Positions 45,096 through 52,105 of a stretch of DNA of 64,000 bases are shown piece by piece; position 1 is the first letter of the stretch, and every line of letters begins with the position of its first letter. Location of the stretch: positions 1,860,001 through 1,924,000 of the forward strand of contig OY762707.1 of assembly GCA_963666295.1 (NCBI GenBank), in the 5' to 3' direction. The notes beneath the pieces are model-generated. The model worked only from the letters and a program-made list of their open reading frames with translations, searched no databases and was not told the DNA's origin. The position numbers and the translations under genes were made by a program. This DNA is from QZKY01 sp963666295. GTDB taxonomy: Bacteria > Pseudomonadota > Gammaproteobacteria > Burkholderiales > Burkholderiaceae_D.

Positions 45096-46161
45096 ACGCG
45101 TGTTCGGCCAGCCAGTCTGCCAGTCCACCGCCAACCAGCGTGGCATTATCTACCACGCCTTTTTCAGTGATCAGGCCAGTGACCAGTTCTGCAGGCGTGA
45201 CGTCGAATGACGGGTTGCGTATCTGCACGCCTTCGGGCGCCCAGTGGTAATCGCGAAAGCCTTTGACTTCGTCTGGATGGCGCTCTTCAATCGGTATGTC
45301 TGCGCCAGTGGCAATAGAGAGATCGATCGTCGGAATTGGGCAGGCGACGTAAAACGGGATGTTGTGCCGCGCTGCCAGCACCGCCACCATGTAGGTGCCG
45401 ATCTTGTTGCACACATCGCCATTGGCTGCGACGCGATCAGTCCCGACCACGACGGCGTCAATTTCCCCTTGTGCCATCAGGAAGCCAGACATGTTGTCGG
45501 TGATCAGCGTGACGGGGATGTTTTCCTGCACCATTTCCCAGGCGGTCAGGCGCGCCCCTTGAAGGAAAGGGCGGGTTTCGTCAGCAATGACAGCAATTTT
45601 TTTGCCCATTTCGACAGCAGAGCGGAAGACACCCAGCGCGGTGCCGTGTCCAGCCGTGGCCAGCGCGCCAGCATTGCAGTGCGTAAGCACACGCGCACCA
45701 TCCGGCAATAATTCTGCGCCGAATTCACCAATGGCGTGGTTGATGCGGAGATCTTCGGCCAGCATTTCATGTGCTTCAGCCAGCAGGCGGTCGGCGATTT
45801 CTTCCTGACGGATTTCGCCGCATGATTCCCAGACGCGTCGCATGCGGTCTAGCGCCCAGAACAGATTGACGGCAGTAGGGCGACTGGCAGCCAGTTTGTC
45901 AAAGCCGAGGTTCATCGCGCTCTTGAAGTCCTCCGGCGATGCGTCTTGTTGCTGGCGAGCTTCCAGCGCTACGCCGTAAGCAGCAGCTACGCCAATGGCG
46001 GGCGCACCGCGCACCACCATGGTATGAATCGCTTCAGCTACGCCTGCAGCAGAGTCATAAGATAGATATTGAAATGAAGCCGGCAGAATACGCTGGTCGA
46101 TCATTTCGATCTTGCCGGCTTTCCAGCGCATGGTCTCAACGGCTGAGGAATTTCCAGACAT
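45094..46161 (-). CDS. mtnA: S-methyl-5-thioribose-1-phosphate isomerase
   Basis: 355 residues of the MtnA/eIF2B-like fold. It isomerises 5-methylthioribose-1-phosphate to 5-methylthioribulose-1-phosphate. Typical stretches: MVVRGAPAIGVAAAYG, VLTHCNAGALATAGHGTALG with the catalytic Cys, and VVGTDRVAANGDVCNKIGTY with the catalytic Asp. The start at 46161 is preceded by AAGGGG; a TTG six codons earlier is less likely. The apt stop codon lies 4 bp upstream of this start, so the genes are coupled. It is the last gene of a four-gene salvage operon. Confidence 0.95.
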   Translation of the reverse strand: MSGNSSAVETMRWKAGKIEMIDQRILPASFQYLSYDSAAGVAEAIHTMVVRGAPAIGVAAAYGVALEARQQQDASPEDFKSAMNLGFDKLAASRPTAVNLFWALDRMRRVWESCGEIRQEEIADRLLAEAHEMLAEDLRINHAIGEFGAELLPDGARVLTHCNAGALATAGHGTALGVFRSAVEMGKKIAVIADETRPFLQGARLTAWEMVQENIPVTLITDNMSGFLMAQGEIDAVVVGTDRVAANGDVCNKIGTYMVAVLAARHNIPFYVACPIPTIDLSIATGADIPIEERHPDEVKGFRDYHWAPEGVQIRNPSFDVTPAELVTGLITEKGVVDNATLVGGGLADWLAEHA

Positions 46162-46165
46162 GTGC

Positions 46166-46693
46166 TTATTCCCCTTCAAATGCGCATTGGGTAAATACTT
46201 TGTAACCAGCCTCGCTCAGGCGCTTGCTGCCGCCCAGATCTGGCAGGTCAATCACAAACGCACACTCGACAATTTCACCGCCCAGTTCTTCAATCAGACT
46301 GGCTGCAGCTGCTGCAGTTCCGCCTGTGGCGAGCAGATCGTCAACCAGGAGCACTTTTTCGCCTCTTGAAATGGCGTCAGTGTGAATTTCAACCCGGTCG
46401 ATCCCATACTCCAGTTCGTAATCCTGACCGACCGTTTCTGCAGGCAGTTTTCCTTTCTTGCGAATCGGCACAAAACCGACACCTAGCATATAGGCCAGCG
46501 GCGTACCAATAATGAAACCGCGCGACTCAATGCCGACGACCTTGTCGACCTTGACATCTGCATAGCGCTTGGCAAGCTGGTCAATCGTGATGCGCAGGCC
46601 GGTCGCGTCCTTGAACAGGGTTGTGATGTCGCGAAACATGATGCCTTTTTTCGGGTAATCAGGGATGGTGCGAATGAGTGACGTGATGGACAT
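46166..46693 (-). CDS. apt: Adenine phosphoribosyltransferase
   Basis: 175 residues. It makes AMP from adenine and PRPP. The start (IRTIPDYPKKGIMFRDITTL) and the PRPP-binding motif VLLVDDLLATGGTA are diagnostic. Adenine is released by MtnP two genes upstream, so its place inside the operon recycles that product. It lies 69 bp after the aldolase gene and nearly touches mtnA. Confidence 0.96.
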   Translation of the reverse strand: MSITSLIRTIPDYPKKGIMFRDITTLFKDATGLRITIDQLAKRYADVKVDKVVGIESRGFIIGTPLAYMLGVGFVPIRKKGKLPAETVGQDYELEYGIDRVEIHTDAISRGEKVLLVDDLLATGGTAAAAASLIEELGGEIVECAFVIDLPDLGGSKRLSEAGYKVFTQCAFEGE

Positions 46694-46762
46694 GGTGATT
46701 CCTAAAGGAAGTTTGATTGTGGATAGGGGTGTCTGGTTTGCAGATGGCAGGCAGTTTGATGG

Positions 46763-47428
46763 TTATTTCTTTTCTGCCCATTGACCGTAGCCTTTGAAGG
46801 CTTCGATCACTTCCTGCATTTGCGCATCCGAAAGGATTTTCGGCTCGCCGAGTTGCAGCACGCGCCAGTATTGCTCGCATAGCGATTCAACCTCGATGGC
46901 GAGCGACAGCGCTTCATCAAGATTGTGGCCGAGCGCGACCATGCCATGATGCGCAAGCAGACAGGCTTTGCGGTTTTTCAGTGCGGTGACGGTGTTGTCG
47001 GACAATGCCTGCGTGCCAAACAGCGCATACGGCGCGCAGCGGATCGTATCGCCGCCAGCGGCGGCAATCATGTAGCTGAATGGAGGGATATCCAGATGCT
47101 GGCAGGCCAGTACGGTTGCGTAGGTCGCATGCGTGTGCACGACGGCATTGACTTCCGGGCGTGCCGCCAGAATGTCGCGGTGAAGGCGCCATTCGCTAGT
47201 TGGCTTGATGTTGCTGGTCGATTGGCCGGCAAAGTCAAGTGCGACCATGCCGCTCGCTGTCATTGCATCCACTGGCACGCCGGATGGGGTAACCAGCAAG
47301 CCATCTCCCAGTCTTGCGCCGATGTTGCCGGATGTGCCCCGGTTCAGCCCGGTCGCGACCAGTTTTTGCGCTGCGGCGACCATGCTTTCGCGCAAGGCCG
47401 CTTCGGTGATGTCGCGTGTTGCACTCAT
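46763..47428 (-). CDS. Class II (zinc) aldolase, fuculose-1-phosphate aldolase-like; candidate 5-methylthioribulose-1-phosphate aldolase
   Basis: 221 residues, strongly like L-fuculose-1-phosphate aldolase: GLNRGTSGNIGARLGDGLLV, SEWRLHRDILAARPEVNAVV, the zinc ligands in HTHATYA and the His of LLAHHGMVALG. In the salvage operon it would split 5-methylthioribulose-1-phosphate (or the 5-deoxy analogue) into dihydroxyacetone phosphate and an aldehyde, as Ald2 does in the DHAP shunt. MtnB dehydratase belongs to the same superfamily, but the FucA-like segment YMIAAAGGDTIRCAPYALFG favours the aldolase. It overlaps mtnP by 4 bp. Confidence 0.85.
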   Translation of the reverse strand: MSATRDITEAALRESMVAAAQKLVATGLNRGTSGNIGARLGDGLLVTPSGVPVDAMTASGMVALDFAGQSTSNIKPTSEWRLHRDILAARPEVNAVVHTHATYATVLACQHLDIPPFSYMIAAAGGDTIRCAPYALFGTQALSDNTVTALKNRKACLLAHHGMVALGHNLDEALSLAIEVESLCEQYWRVLQLGEPKILSDAQMQEVIEAFKGYGQWAEKK

Positions 47429-48294
47429 GTTTTCAGGACGCGTCCGGCCACGGCATCAAGACGTGCGATCAATTCCGGATCGCGCATTTCCGGCGCGGTG
47501 ATCAGTGCGTGCTCAAGCGCGGTGCGGCATGCGCACGTTGATGCCAGGCTGTCTGAGCCCAGAATCGGTATGGCTTCACGCACTAGCGTGCGCGCCTTGT
47601 CGGCATTGCCGATCAACACTTCGATCACTTGCGCAACCGTGACGTCGTCGTGACCCGGATGCCAGCAATCATAATCTGTGACCATTGCCACGGTGGCATA
47701 GCAAATTTCGGCTTCGCGCGCGAGTTTGGCTTCTGGCATGTTGGTCATGCCAATGACATCACAATTCCAGGTGCGGTACAGCTCGGATTCCGCCAGGCTG
47801 GAAAATTGCGGCCCTTCCATCACCAGATAGGTGCCGCCACGTACGGCGTTGATGCCGGCTTTTTGTGCGGCGGCTTCAAGGTGATCGCCGAGGCGATGGC
47901 AGACTGGATGGGCGACTGATACATGTGCAACGCAGCCGGTGCCGAAAAAGGATTTGTTGCGCGCGAACGTGCGATCAATGAATTGGTCGACGATGACGAA
48001 CATGCCTGGTTGCAGGTGTTCGCGCAGGGAACCGACGGCACCGACGGAAATAATGTCTGTCACGCCGGCGCGTTTCATGGCGTCGATGTTGGCGCGGTAG
48101 TTGATTTCGGATGGCGAGACGCGATGACCACGCCCATGGCGCGGCAGGAACACCAGTTGATGCCCGAACAGTTCGCCAAACAGCAATTCGTCAGAGGGTT
48201 CTCCAAACGAGGATTCGACTTTTTCCCAGCGCGCATTTTCCAAGCCTTCAATGTTGTAAACGCCGCTGCCACCAATGATTCCAAAAACGCTCAT
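47425..48294 (-). CDS. mtnP: 5'-methylthioadenosine phosphorylase
   Basis: 289 residues. It cleaves 5'-methylthioadenosine with phosphate to adenine and 5-methylthioribose-1-phosphate. The family signature is visible: GIIGGSGVYNIEGL, FLPRHGRGHRVSPSEINYRAN, MEGPQFSSLAESELYR, GMTNMPEAKLAREAEICYA and VTDYDCWH. The start at 48294 matches the family; a frame reaching 48483 would add 63 residues with no similarity. First gene of mtnP-aldolase-apt-mtnA, divergent from tRNA-Val. Confidence 0.94.
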   Translation of the reverse strand: MSVFGIIGGSGVYNIEGLENARWEKVESSFGEPSDELLFGELFGHQLVFLPRHGRGHRVSPSEINYRANIDAMKRAGVTDIISVGAVGSLREHLQPGMFVIVDQFIDRTFARNKSFFGTGCVAHVSVAHPVCHRLGDHLEAAAQKAGINAVRGGTYLVMEGPQFSSLAESELYRTWNCDVIGMTNMPEAKLAREAEICYATVAMVTDYDCWHPGHDDVTVAQVIEVLIGNADKARTLVREAIPILGSDSLASTCACRTALEHALITAPEMRDPELIARLDAVAGRVLKT

Positions 48295-48492
48295 AATGGA
48301 TACCCATAAAAGAATAAAGTTAAACGCAGGCAGACACGCCAGGCGCTTGCGCTTGCCGAAAAAGCCGAACGTATCGGCAAACGACGAGTTTAAATGGGCG
48401 AGGTGGCTGTCGCAAGTGAATGCATTGTGTCTGGCAGAAATTATTTGGCGAAAATAAAATGGCTGGCCTATACCAGAGTACATATTTTCCGC

Positions 48493-48498
48493 TATAAT
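48493..48498 (+). promoter_or_regulatory. -10 element of the tRNA-Val promoter
   Basis: TATAAT is 12 bp before the tRNA 5' end. No good -35 is visible. Since no terminator is seen between the tRNA and the thrS leader, this promoter may also feed the translation operon. Confidence 0.65.
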
Positions 48499-48510
48499 CC
48501 ATCCTTCTTT

Positions 48511-48587
48511 AGGCGCGTAGCTCAGTTGGTTAGAGCACTACCTTGACATGGTAGGGGTCGTTGGTTCGAATCCAATCGCGCCTACCA
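48511..48587 (+). tRNA. tRNA-Val(GAC)
   Basis: Complete cloverleaf: acceptor AGGCGCG/CGCGCCT, anticodon stem CTACC/GGTAG around loop TTGACAT (anticodon GAC), T-arm GGTTCGAATCC. CCA is encoded. It decodes valine codons GUC and GUU. Confidence 0.95.
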
Positions 48588-48629
48588 ACGAATTTTGAAG
48601 ATATTGCAAACGAAAAAGGCAATAAAACA

Positions 48630-48662
48630 ATGACAACGCGAACGACGATTACGCTTGCTTGA
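48630..48662 (+). CDS. thrL: Threonine-rich leader peptide of the thrS operon
   Basis: A ten-codon ORF, MTTRTTITLA, with five Thr codons (ACA, ACG, ACG, ACG, ACG) among its ten codons. AAGG lies about 10 bases upstream of its ATG. It ends 31 bp before a terminator and 123 bp before the threonyl-tRNA synthetase start. This is the layout of ribosome-mediated attenuation: slow translation at Thr codons when charged tRNA-Thr is scarce would prevent the terminator from forming. The ORF is too short to prove by composition alone; the case rests on Thr content, position and the downstream structures. Confidence 0.72.
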   Translation: MTTRTTITLA

Positions 48663-48667
48663 AACGT

Positions 48668-48715
48668 TTGGTCGTGTTTGCAAAAAGAAAGGCGCGGCTA
48701 GACCGCGTTTTTTTT
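48668..48715 (+). terminator. thrS attenuator: alternative antiterminator and terminator hairpins
   Basis: Terminator: CGCGG-CTAGA-CCGCG (48693-48707) with eight T. An earlier segment (48668-48679, TTGGTCGTGTTT) can pair over 12 positions, five of them G-U, with 48690-48701, which contains the left arm of the terminator. The two structures exclude each other. ACGAC in the leader peptide coding region (48642-48646) can in turn pair with GTCGT (48671-48675), a possible switch controlled by the ribosome. Confidence 0.68.
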
Positions 48716-48785
48716 CGTCTGCAAGTTTTGTAAATTAATGATTTAATCAGTCTATTGGTAGTGTCGCACCGTAATGGAGAAAAAT

Positions 48786-50693
48786 ATGGTTTCAGTCCAA
48801 CTTCCTGATGGTTCAAAACGTGAATTTGATGCGCCTGTGACGGTGGCAGAGGTGGCATCAAGCATTGGCGCGGGCCTGGCAAAGGCCGCGCTGGCTGGCA
48901 AGGTGGATGGTGAACTGGTCGATACCTCACACGTCATTGATCATGATGTGGCGCTATCCATTGTGACGGGCCGTGATGAAGAGGGGCTGGATCTGATTCG
49001 CCATTCGGCATCTCACTTGCTGGCGTATGCGGTGAAAGAACTGTACCCCGATGCGCAAGTCACAATCGGGCCGGTAATCGAAAACGGTTTTTATTACGAC
49101 TTTTCCTACAAGCGCCCGTTTACGCCGGAAGATCTGGAAAAAATTGAAAAGAAGATGGCCGAGTTGGCGCAAAAGGATGAGCCGGTAACGCGTCAGGTGA
49201 TGCCGCGCGACGAAGCGGTGGCTTATTTTAAATCCATTGGTGAAGTCTACAAGGCTGAAATCATTGAATCGATTCCGGCAGGCGAGGAGGTGTCGCTCTA
49301 TACCAGTGGCAGCTTTACCGACTTGTGTCGCGGGCCGCATGTGCCATCAAACGGCAAGTTGCGTGTCTTCAAGCTGATGCGGGTGGCGGGCGCGTACTGG
49401 CGCGGCGACTCGAACAATGAAATGTTGCAGCGTATTTACGGTACCGCCTGGAATAACAAGGATGACCAGCAGACCTATTTAACCATGCTGGAAGAGGCCG
49501 AGAAACGCGACCATCGTCGTCTTGGACGCCAGCTTGATCTGTTCCACTTTCAGGATGAAGCGCCGGGCCTGGTTTTCTGGCACCCGAAGGGTTGGGTGCT
49601 GTGGCAGCAGGTTGAGCAATATATGCGCAAGGTGTTCGAGGACAACGGTTATCAGGAAGTGCGCGCGCCACAGATTCTGGATCGCAGCATGTGGGAAAAA
49701 TCCGGTCACTGGGAAAACTATCAGGACAACATGTTTACCACCGAGTCGGAAAATCGCACATATGCGGTCAAGCCGATGAACTGTCCGGGACAACTGCAGA
49801 TTTTTCGTGCCAACCTCCATTCCTACCGTGACTTGCCGTTGCGTTATGGCGAGTTCGGTCAGTGCCACCGCAATGAACCCTCCGGTTCCTTGCATGGCTT
49901 GATGCGCGTGCGCGGCTTTACGCAGGACGATGGCCATATATTTTGTACCGAAGAGCAGATTTTGGATGAGTGTGTGGCGTTTACGTCGCTGCTGCAAAAG
50001 GTGTACGCTGACTTCGGTTTCCACGACATTATTTACAAGGTGGCAACGCGCCCTGAAAATCGGGTTGGCTCTGACGAAGTCTGGGACAAGGCCGAGCAGG
50101 CGCTGATCGAGTCGTTGGAACGCTCCGGTTGCGAATTTGAAATTGCGCCGGGCGAAGGGGCTTTTTATGGGCCAAAGATCGAGTACACGCTGAGGGATGC
50201 GTTGGGCCGCATGTGGCAGTGCGGTACGATTCAGGCGGATTTCTCGATGCCAGGGCGTCTTGGTGTGGAATATGTGGCTGACGACAATTCACGCAAGGAA
50301 CCGGTCTTGTTGCACCGTGCGATTCTTGGTTCGCTCGAGCGATTCATCGGTATCTTGATAGAAAACTATGCTGGTGCCTTTCCGCTATGGCTGTCGCCAG
50401 AACAGGTGTTGGTGTTGAATATTTCGGATGGTCAAGCTGATTATGCGCAAAACGTTGCTCAAATGTTGAAAAACCAAGGGATTAGGGCGCGCGCGGATTT
50501 GCGTAACGAGAAAATAACTTATAAAATACGCGACCACTCCATGCATCGTGTGCCGTATCTTGTCGTCGTTGGCGATAAGGAGCGGGAAGCCGGTACGGTT
50601 GCTGTTCGGGCGCGTGGAAATAAAGATCTTGGGGTCATGTCGCTGGATGCGCTGATAGGTGTTCTCAAGCAGGAAATCGCTGACAAAGCCTAG
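48786..50693 (+). CDS. thrS: Threonyl-tRNA synthetase
   Basis: 635 residues. Order: TGS domain (1-60, VQLPDGSKREFD), the editing domain with HSASHLLAYAVKELYP (about 75-220), the class II catalytic core with GFYYDF and MNCPGQLQIF (about 240-530; motif 2 QCHRNEPSGSLHGLMRVRGF), and the anticodon-binding domain (about 540-635). It charges tRNA-Thr and edits mis-acylated serine. I choose ATG 48786 because GGAG lies six bases upstream; ATG 48774 is the alternative. It heads the operon with infC, rpmI, rplT and pheST, behind a Thr leader peptide and terminator. Confidence 0.97.
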   Translation: MVSVQLPDGSKREFDAPVTVAEVASSIGAGLAKAALAGKVDGELVDTSHVIDHDVALSIVTGRDEEGLDLIRHSASHLLAYAVKELYPDAQVTIGPVIENGFYYDFSYKRPFTPEDLEKIEKKMAELAQKDEPVTRQVMPRDEAVAYFKSIGEVYKAEIIESIPAGEEVSLYTSGSFTDLCRGPHVPSNGKLRVFKLMRVAGAYWRGDSNNEMLQRIYGTAWNNKDDQQTYLTMLEEAEKRDHRRLGRQLDLFHFQDEAPGLVFWHPKGWVLWQQVEQYMRKVFEDNGYQEVRAPQILDRSMWEKSGHWENYQDNMFTTESENRTYAVKPMNCPGQLQIFRANLHSYRDLPLRYGEFGQCHRNEPSGSLHGLMRVRGFTQDDGHIFCTEEQILDECVAFTSLLQKVYADFGFHDIIYKVATRPENRVGSDEVWDKAEQALIESLERSGCEFEIAPGEGAFYGPKIEYTLRDALGRMWQCGTIQADFSMPGRLGVEYVADDNSRKEPVLLHRAILGSLERFIGILIENYAGAFPLWLSPEQVLVLNISDGQADYAQNVAQMLKNQGIRARADLRNEKITYKIRDHSMHRVPYLVVVGDKEREAGTVAVRARGNKDLGVMSLDALIGVLKQEIADKA

Positions 50694-50724
50694 TGAGTGC
50701 AAGCAGTATTTAATTGATTTTAAT

Positions 50725-50739
50725 GAGGAAACGGCAATA
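50725..50739 (+). promoter_or_regulatory. Ribosome binding site and ATA start codon of infC
   Basis: GAGGAA (50725-50730) is six bases from ATA (50737), and translation from there gives the family N-terminus IATEKTHRLNGEIRAPE. No ATG or GTG nearby gives a family-like start. Rare start codons in infC are known to let IF-3 repress its own translation. Confidence 0.8.
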
Positions 50740-51261
50740 GCTACTGAAAAAACGCATCGCTTGAATGGCGAAATAAGGGCACCTGAGTTGCGCTTGATTG
50801 GGGTAGACAACGAGCCGATTGGCATCGTGACGTCGGAAGAGGCGCTCCGCATGGCAGAAGAAGCCGATGTTGATCTGGTTGAAATTGCGCCGAACGCAGA
50901 ACCGCCGGTCTGTCGCTTGATGGACTACGGCAAGTTCAAGTATCAGGAGCAGAAAAAGGCGCACGAGGCCAAGCAGAAGCAAAAGACGATTCAGGTCAAG
51001 GAAGTCAAATTCCGCCCGGGAACGGATGAAGGCGATTACAACATCAAGTTGCGCAACATCATCAAATTTCTCGGCGAAGGCGACAAGTGCAAGATCACGC
51101 TGCGCTTTCGCGGTCGCGAGATGGCCCATCAGGAACTGGGGATGCGCGTTTTGGAGCGTGTGAGAGCAGACGTCGAAGAAGAATACGGCGTGGTAGAGCA
51201 GTTTCCAAAGATGGAAGGGCGCCAGATGGTCATGGTGATGGCACCCGCAAAGAAAAAATAG
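50737..51261 (+). CDS. infC: Translation initiation factor IF-3
   Basis: 174 residues from a non-canonical ATA codon. N-domain (about 1-75) with RLNGEIRAPELRLIGVDNE and VDLVEIAPNAEPPVCRLMDY; a Lys-rich linker helix (about 78-95); C-domain with VKEVKFRPGTDEGDY and ITLRFRGREMAHQELG. It prevents premature subunit joining and proofreads the initiator tRNA on the 30S subunit. The rare start strongly suggests autoregulation by IF-3 itself, as in E. coli. A longer version beginning at 50659 would overlap thrS and lacks similarity. It starts 43 bp after thrS. Confidence 0.95.
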   Translation: MATEKTHRLNGEIRAPELRLIGVDNEPIGIVTSEEALRMAEEADVDLVEIAPNAEPPVCRLMDYGKFKYQEQKKAHEAKQKQKTIQVKEVKFRPGTDEGDYNIKLRNIIKFLGEGDKCKITLRFRGREMAHQELGMRVLERVRADVEEEYGVVEQFPKMEGRQMVMVMAPAKKK

Positions 51262-51380
51262 AATTCTTGTTTGATGCCGATGGTGTCAGACAGATAAAGT
51301 GGCCACAGCAGGCTGCATAACGAGTGAGAGCAGGCACCCAAAAAGCGTAGCGCAAGGCTGCCACCTGTAATCATATAAAA

Positions 51381-51412
51381 AAAGGAGTTGCCCGAAAGGG
51401 CATGTAGAACTA
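51381..51412 (+). promoter_or_regulatory. rpmI leader hairpin enclosing the Shine-Dalgarno sequence
   Basis: AAAGGAG (51381-51387) is 24 bases from the rpmI ATG. Between them GCCC-GAAA-GGGC (51390-51401) forms a GNRA-loop hairpin. A closer AAGGG (51396-51400) is buried in its right arm. Either the hairpin brings the far site nearer or it hides the near one; both imply structural control of translation. Confidence 0.5.
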
Positions 51413-51609
51413 TGCCAAAGATGAAGACCAAGAGTAGCGCCAAAAAGCGCTTTCGTGTGCGAGGGAACGGCACCATTAAATGTGCACAAGCTTTCAAGCG
51501 CCACATTCTCACTAAGAAAACAACCAAGGTGAAACGCAAGCTCCGTGGCACCACGGAAGTTCATAGCAGTGACGTGCAGAGCGTGCGTCGCATGATGCCA
51601 AGTGCATAA
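51412..51609 (+). CDS. rpmI: 50S ribosomal protein L35
   Basis: 65 residues, strongly basic, beginning MPKMKTKSSAKKRFRV, the L35 signature, and ending VRRMMPSA. It is a structural protein of the large ribosomal subunit. It lies between infC and rplT in the conserved order. In E. coli translation of rpmI is repressed by L20; a hairpin in the leader here could play such a role. Confidence 0.97.
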   Translation: MPKMKTKSSAKKRFRVRGNGTIKCAQAFKRHILTKKTTKVKRKLRGTTEVHSSDVQSVRRMMPSA

Positions 51610-51630
51610 CCTCACAAATAAGGAGAAATC

Positions 51631-51990
51631 ATGCCTAGAGTAAAACGTGGGGTGACCGCACGAGCCCGTCATAAAAAAGTTCTCGCGCAAGCCAAAGGTT
51701 TTCGCGGTCGTCGTAGTACTGTTTATCGCGTCGCCAAACAGGCGGTGATGAAGGCGGGTCAATACGCCTATCGTGACCGTCGTGCCAAGAAGCGCGTATT
51801 TCGTGCGTTGTGGATTACCCGTATCAATGCGGCAGCCCGTCAGCACGGCATTACCTATAGCGTGTTTATGAACGGCTTGAAAAAAGCCTCGATTGAGCTG
51901 GATCGCAAGGTACTGGCAGACATGGCTGTGATGGACAAGCCCGCATTCGCGGCGGTTGTCAATCAGGTAAAGGCCAGTCTCGCAGCCTGA
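51631..51990 (+). CDS. rplT: 50S ribosomal protein L20
   Basis: 119 residues, beginning MPRVKRGVTARARHKKVLAQ and containing GFRGRRSTVYRVAKQAV and ALWITRINAAARQHG. L20 binds 23S rRNA early in assembly and represses its own operon in known cases. AAGGAG precedes the ATG. 21 bp after rpmI. Confidence 0.98.
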   Translation: MPRVKRGVTARARHKKVLAQAKGFRGRRSTVYRVAKQAVMKAGQYAYRDRRAKKRVFRALWITRINAAARQHGITYSVFMNGLKKASIELDRKVLADMAVMDKPAFAAVVNQVKASLAA

Positions 51991-52030
51991 GTAAAGCAGT
52001 GGCCGCAGTGAGGCGGCATGGCTGGATCAG

Positions 52031-52065
52031 CGAGGCACGGGTGAACAACCTATGCCTCGTTTTTA
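52031..52065 (+). terminator. Terminator between rplT and pheS
   Basis: CGAGGCA ... TGCCTCG with a 15-base loop and a T-run (TTTTTATTT), 41 bp before pheS. It could limit pheST transcription relative to the ribosomal protein genes or act as an attenuator; no Phe-rich leader ORF precedes it. Confidence 0.8.
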
Positions 52066-52105
52066 TTTGTAGATTGCCTTTGTTTCCAAACAGGAATAAC
52101 ACGCA

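Noticed and set aside
46763..47428. MtnB (methylthioribulose-1-phosphate dehydratase)
   Set aside because: Same superfamily, but the detailed match is to fuculose-1-phosphate aldolase, and mtnC and mtnD, which MtnB would need, are not present nearby.
48295..48483. 63-residue N-terminal extension of MtnP
   Set aside because: The family begins MSVFGIIGGSG; the extension is not conserved-looking and would reach nearly to the tRNA-Val promoter region.
50659..50736. Upstream GTG start for infC
   Set aside because: It would overlap thrS and add residues unlike any IF-3; the ATA start has the correct spacing and N-terminus.
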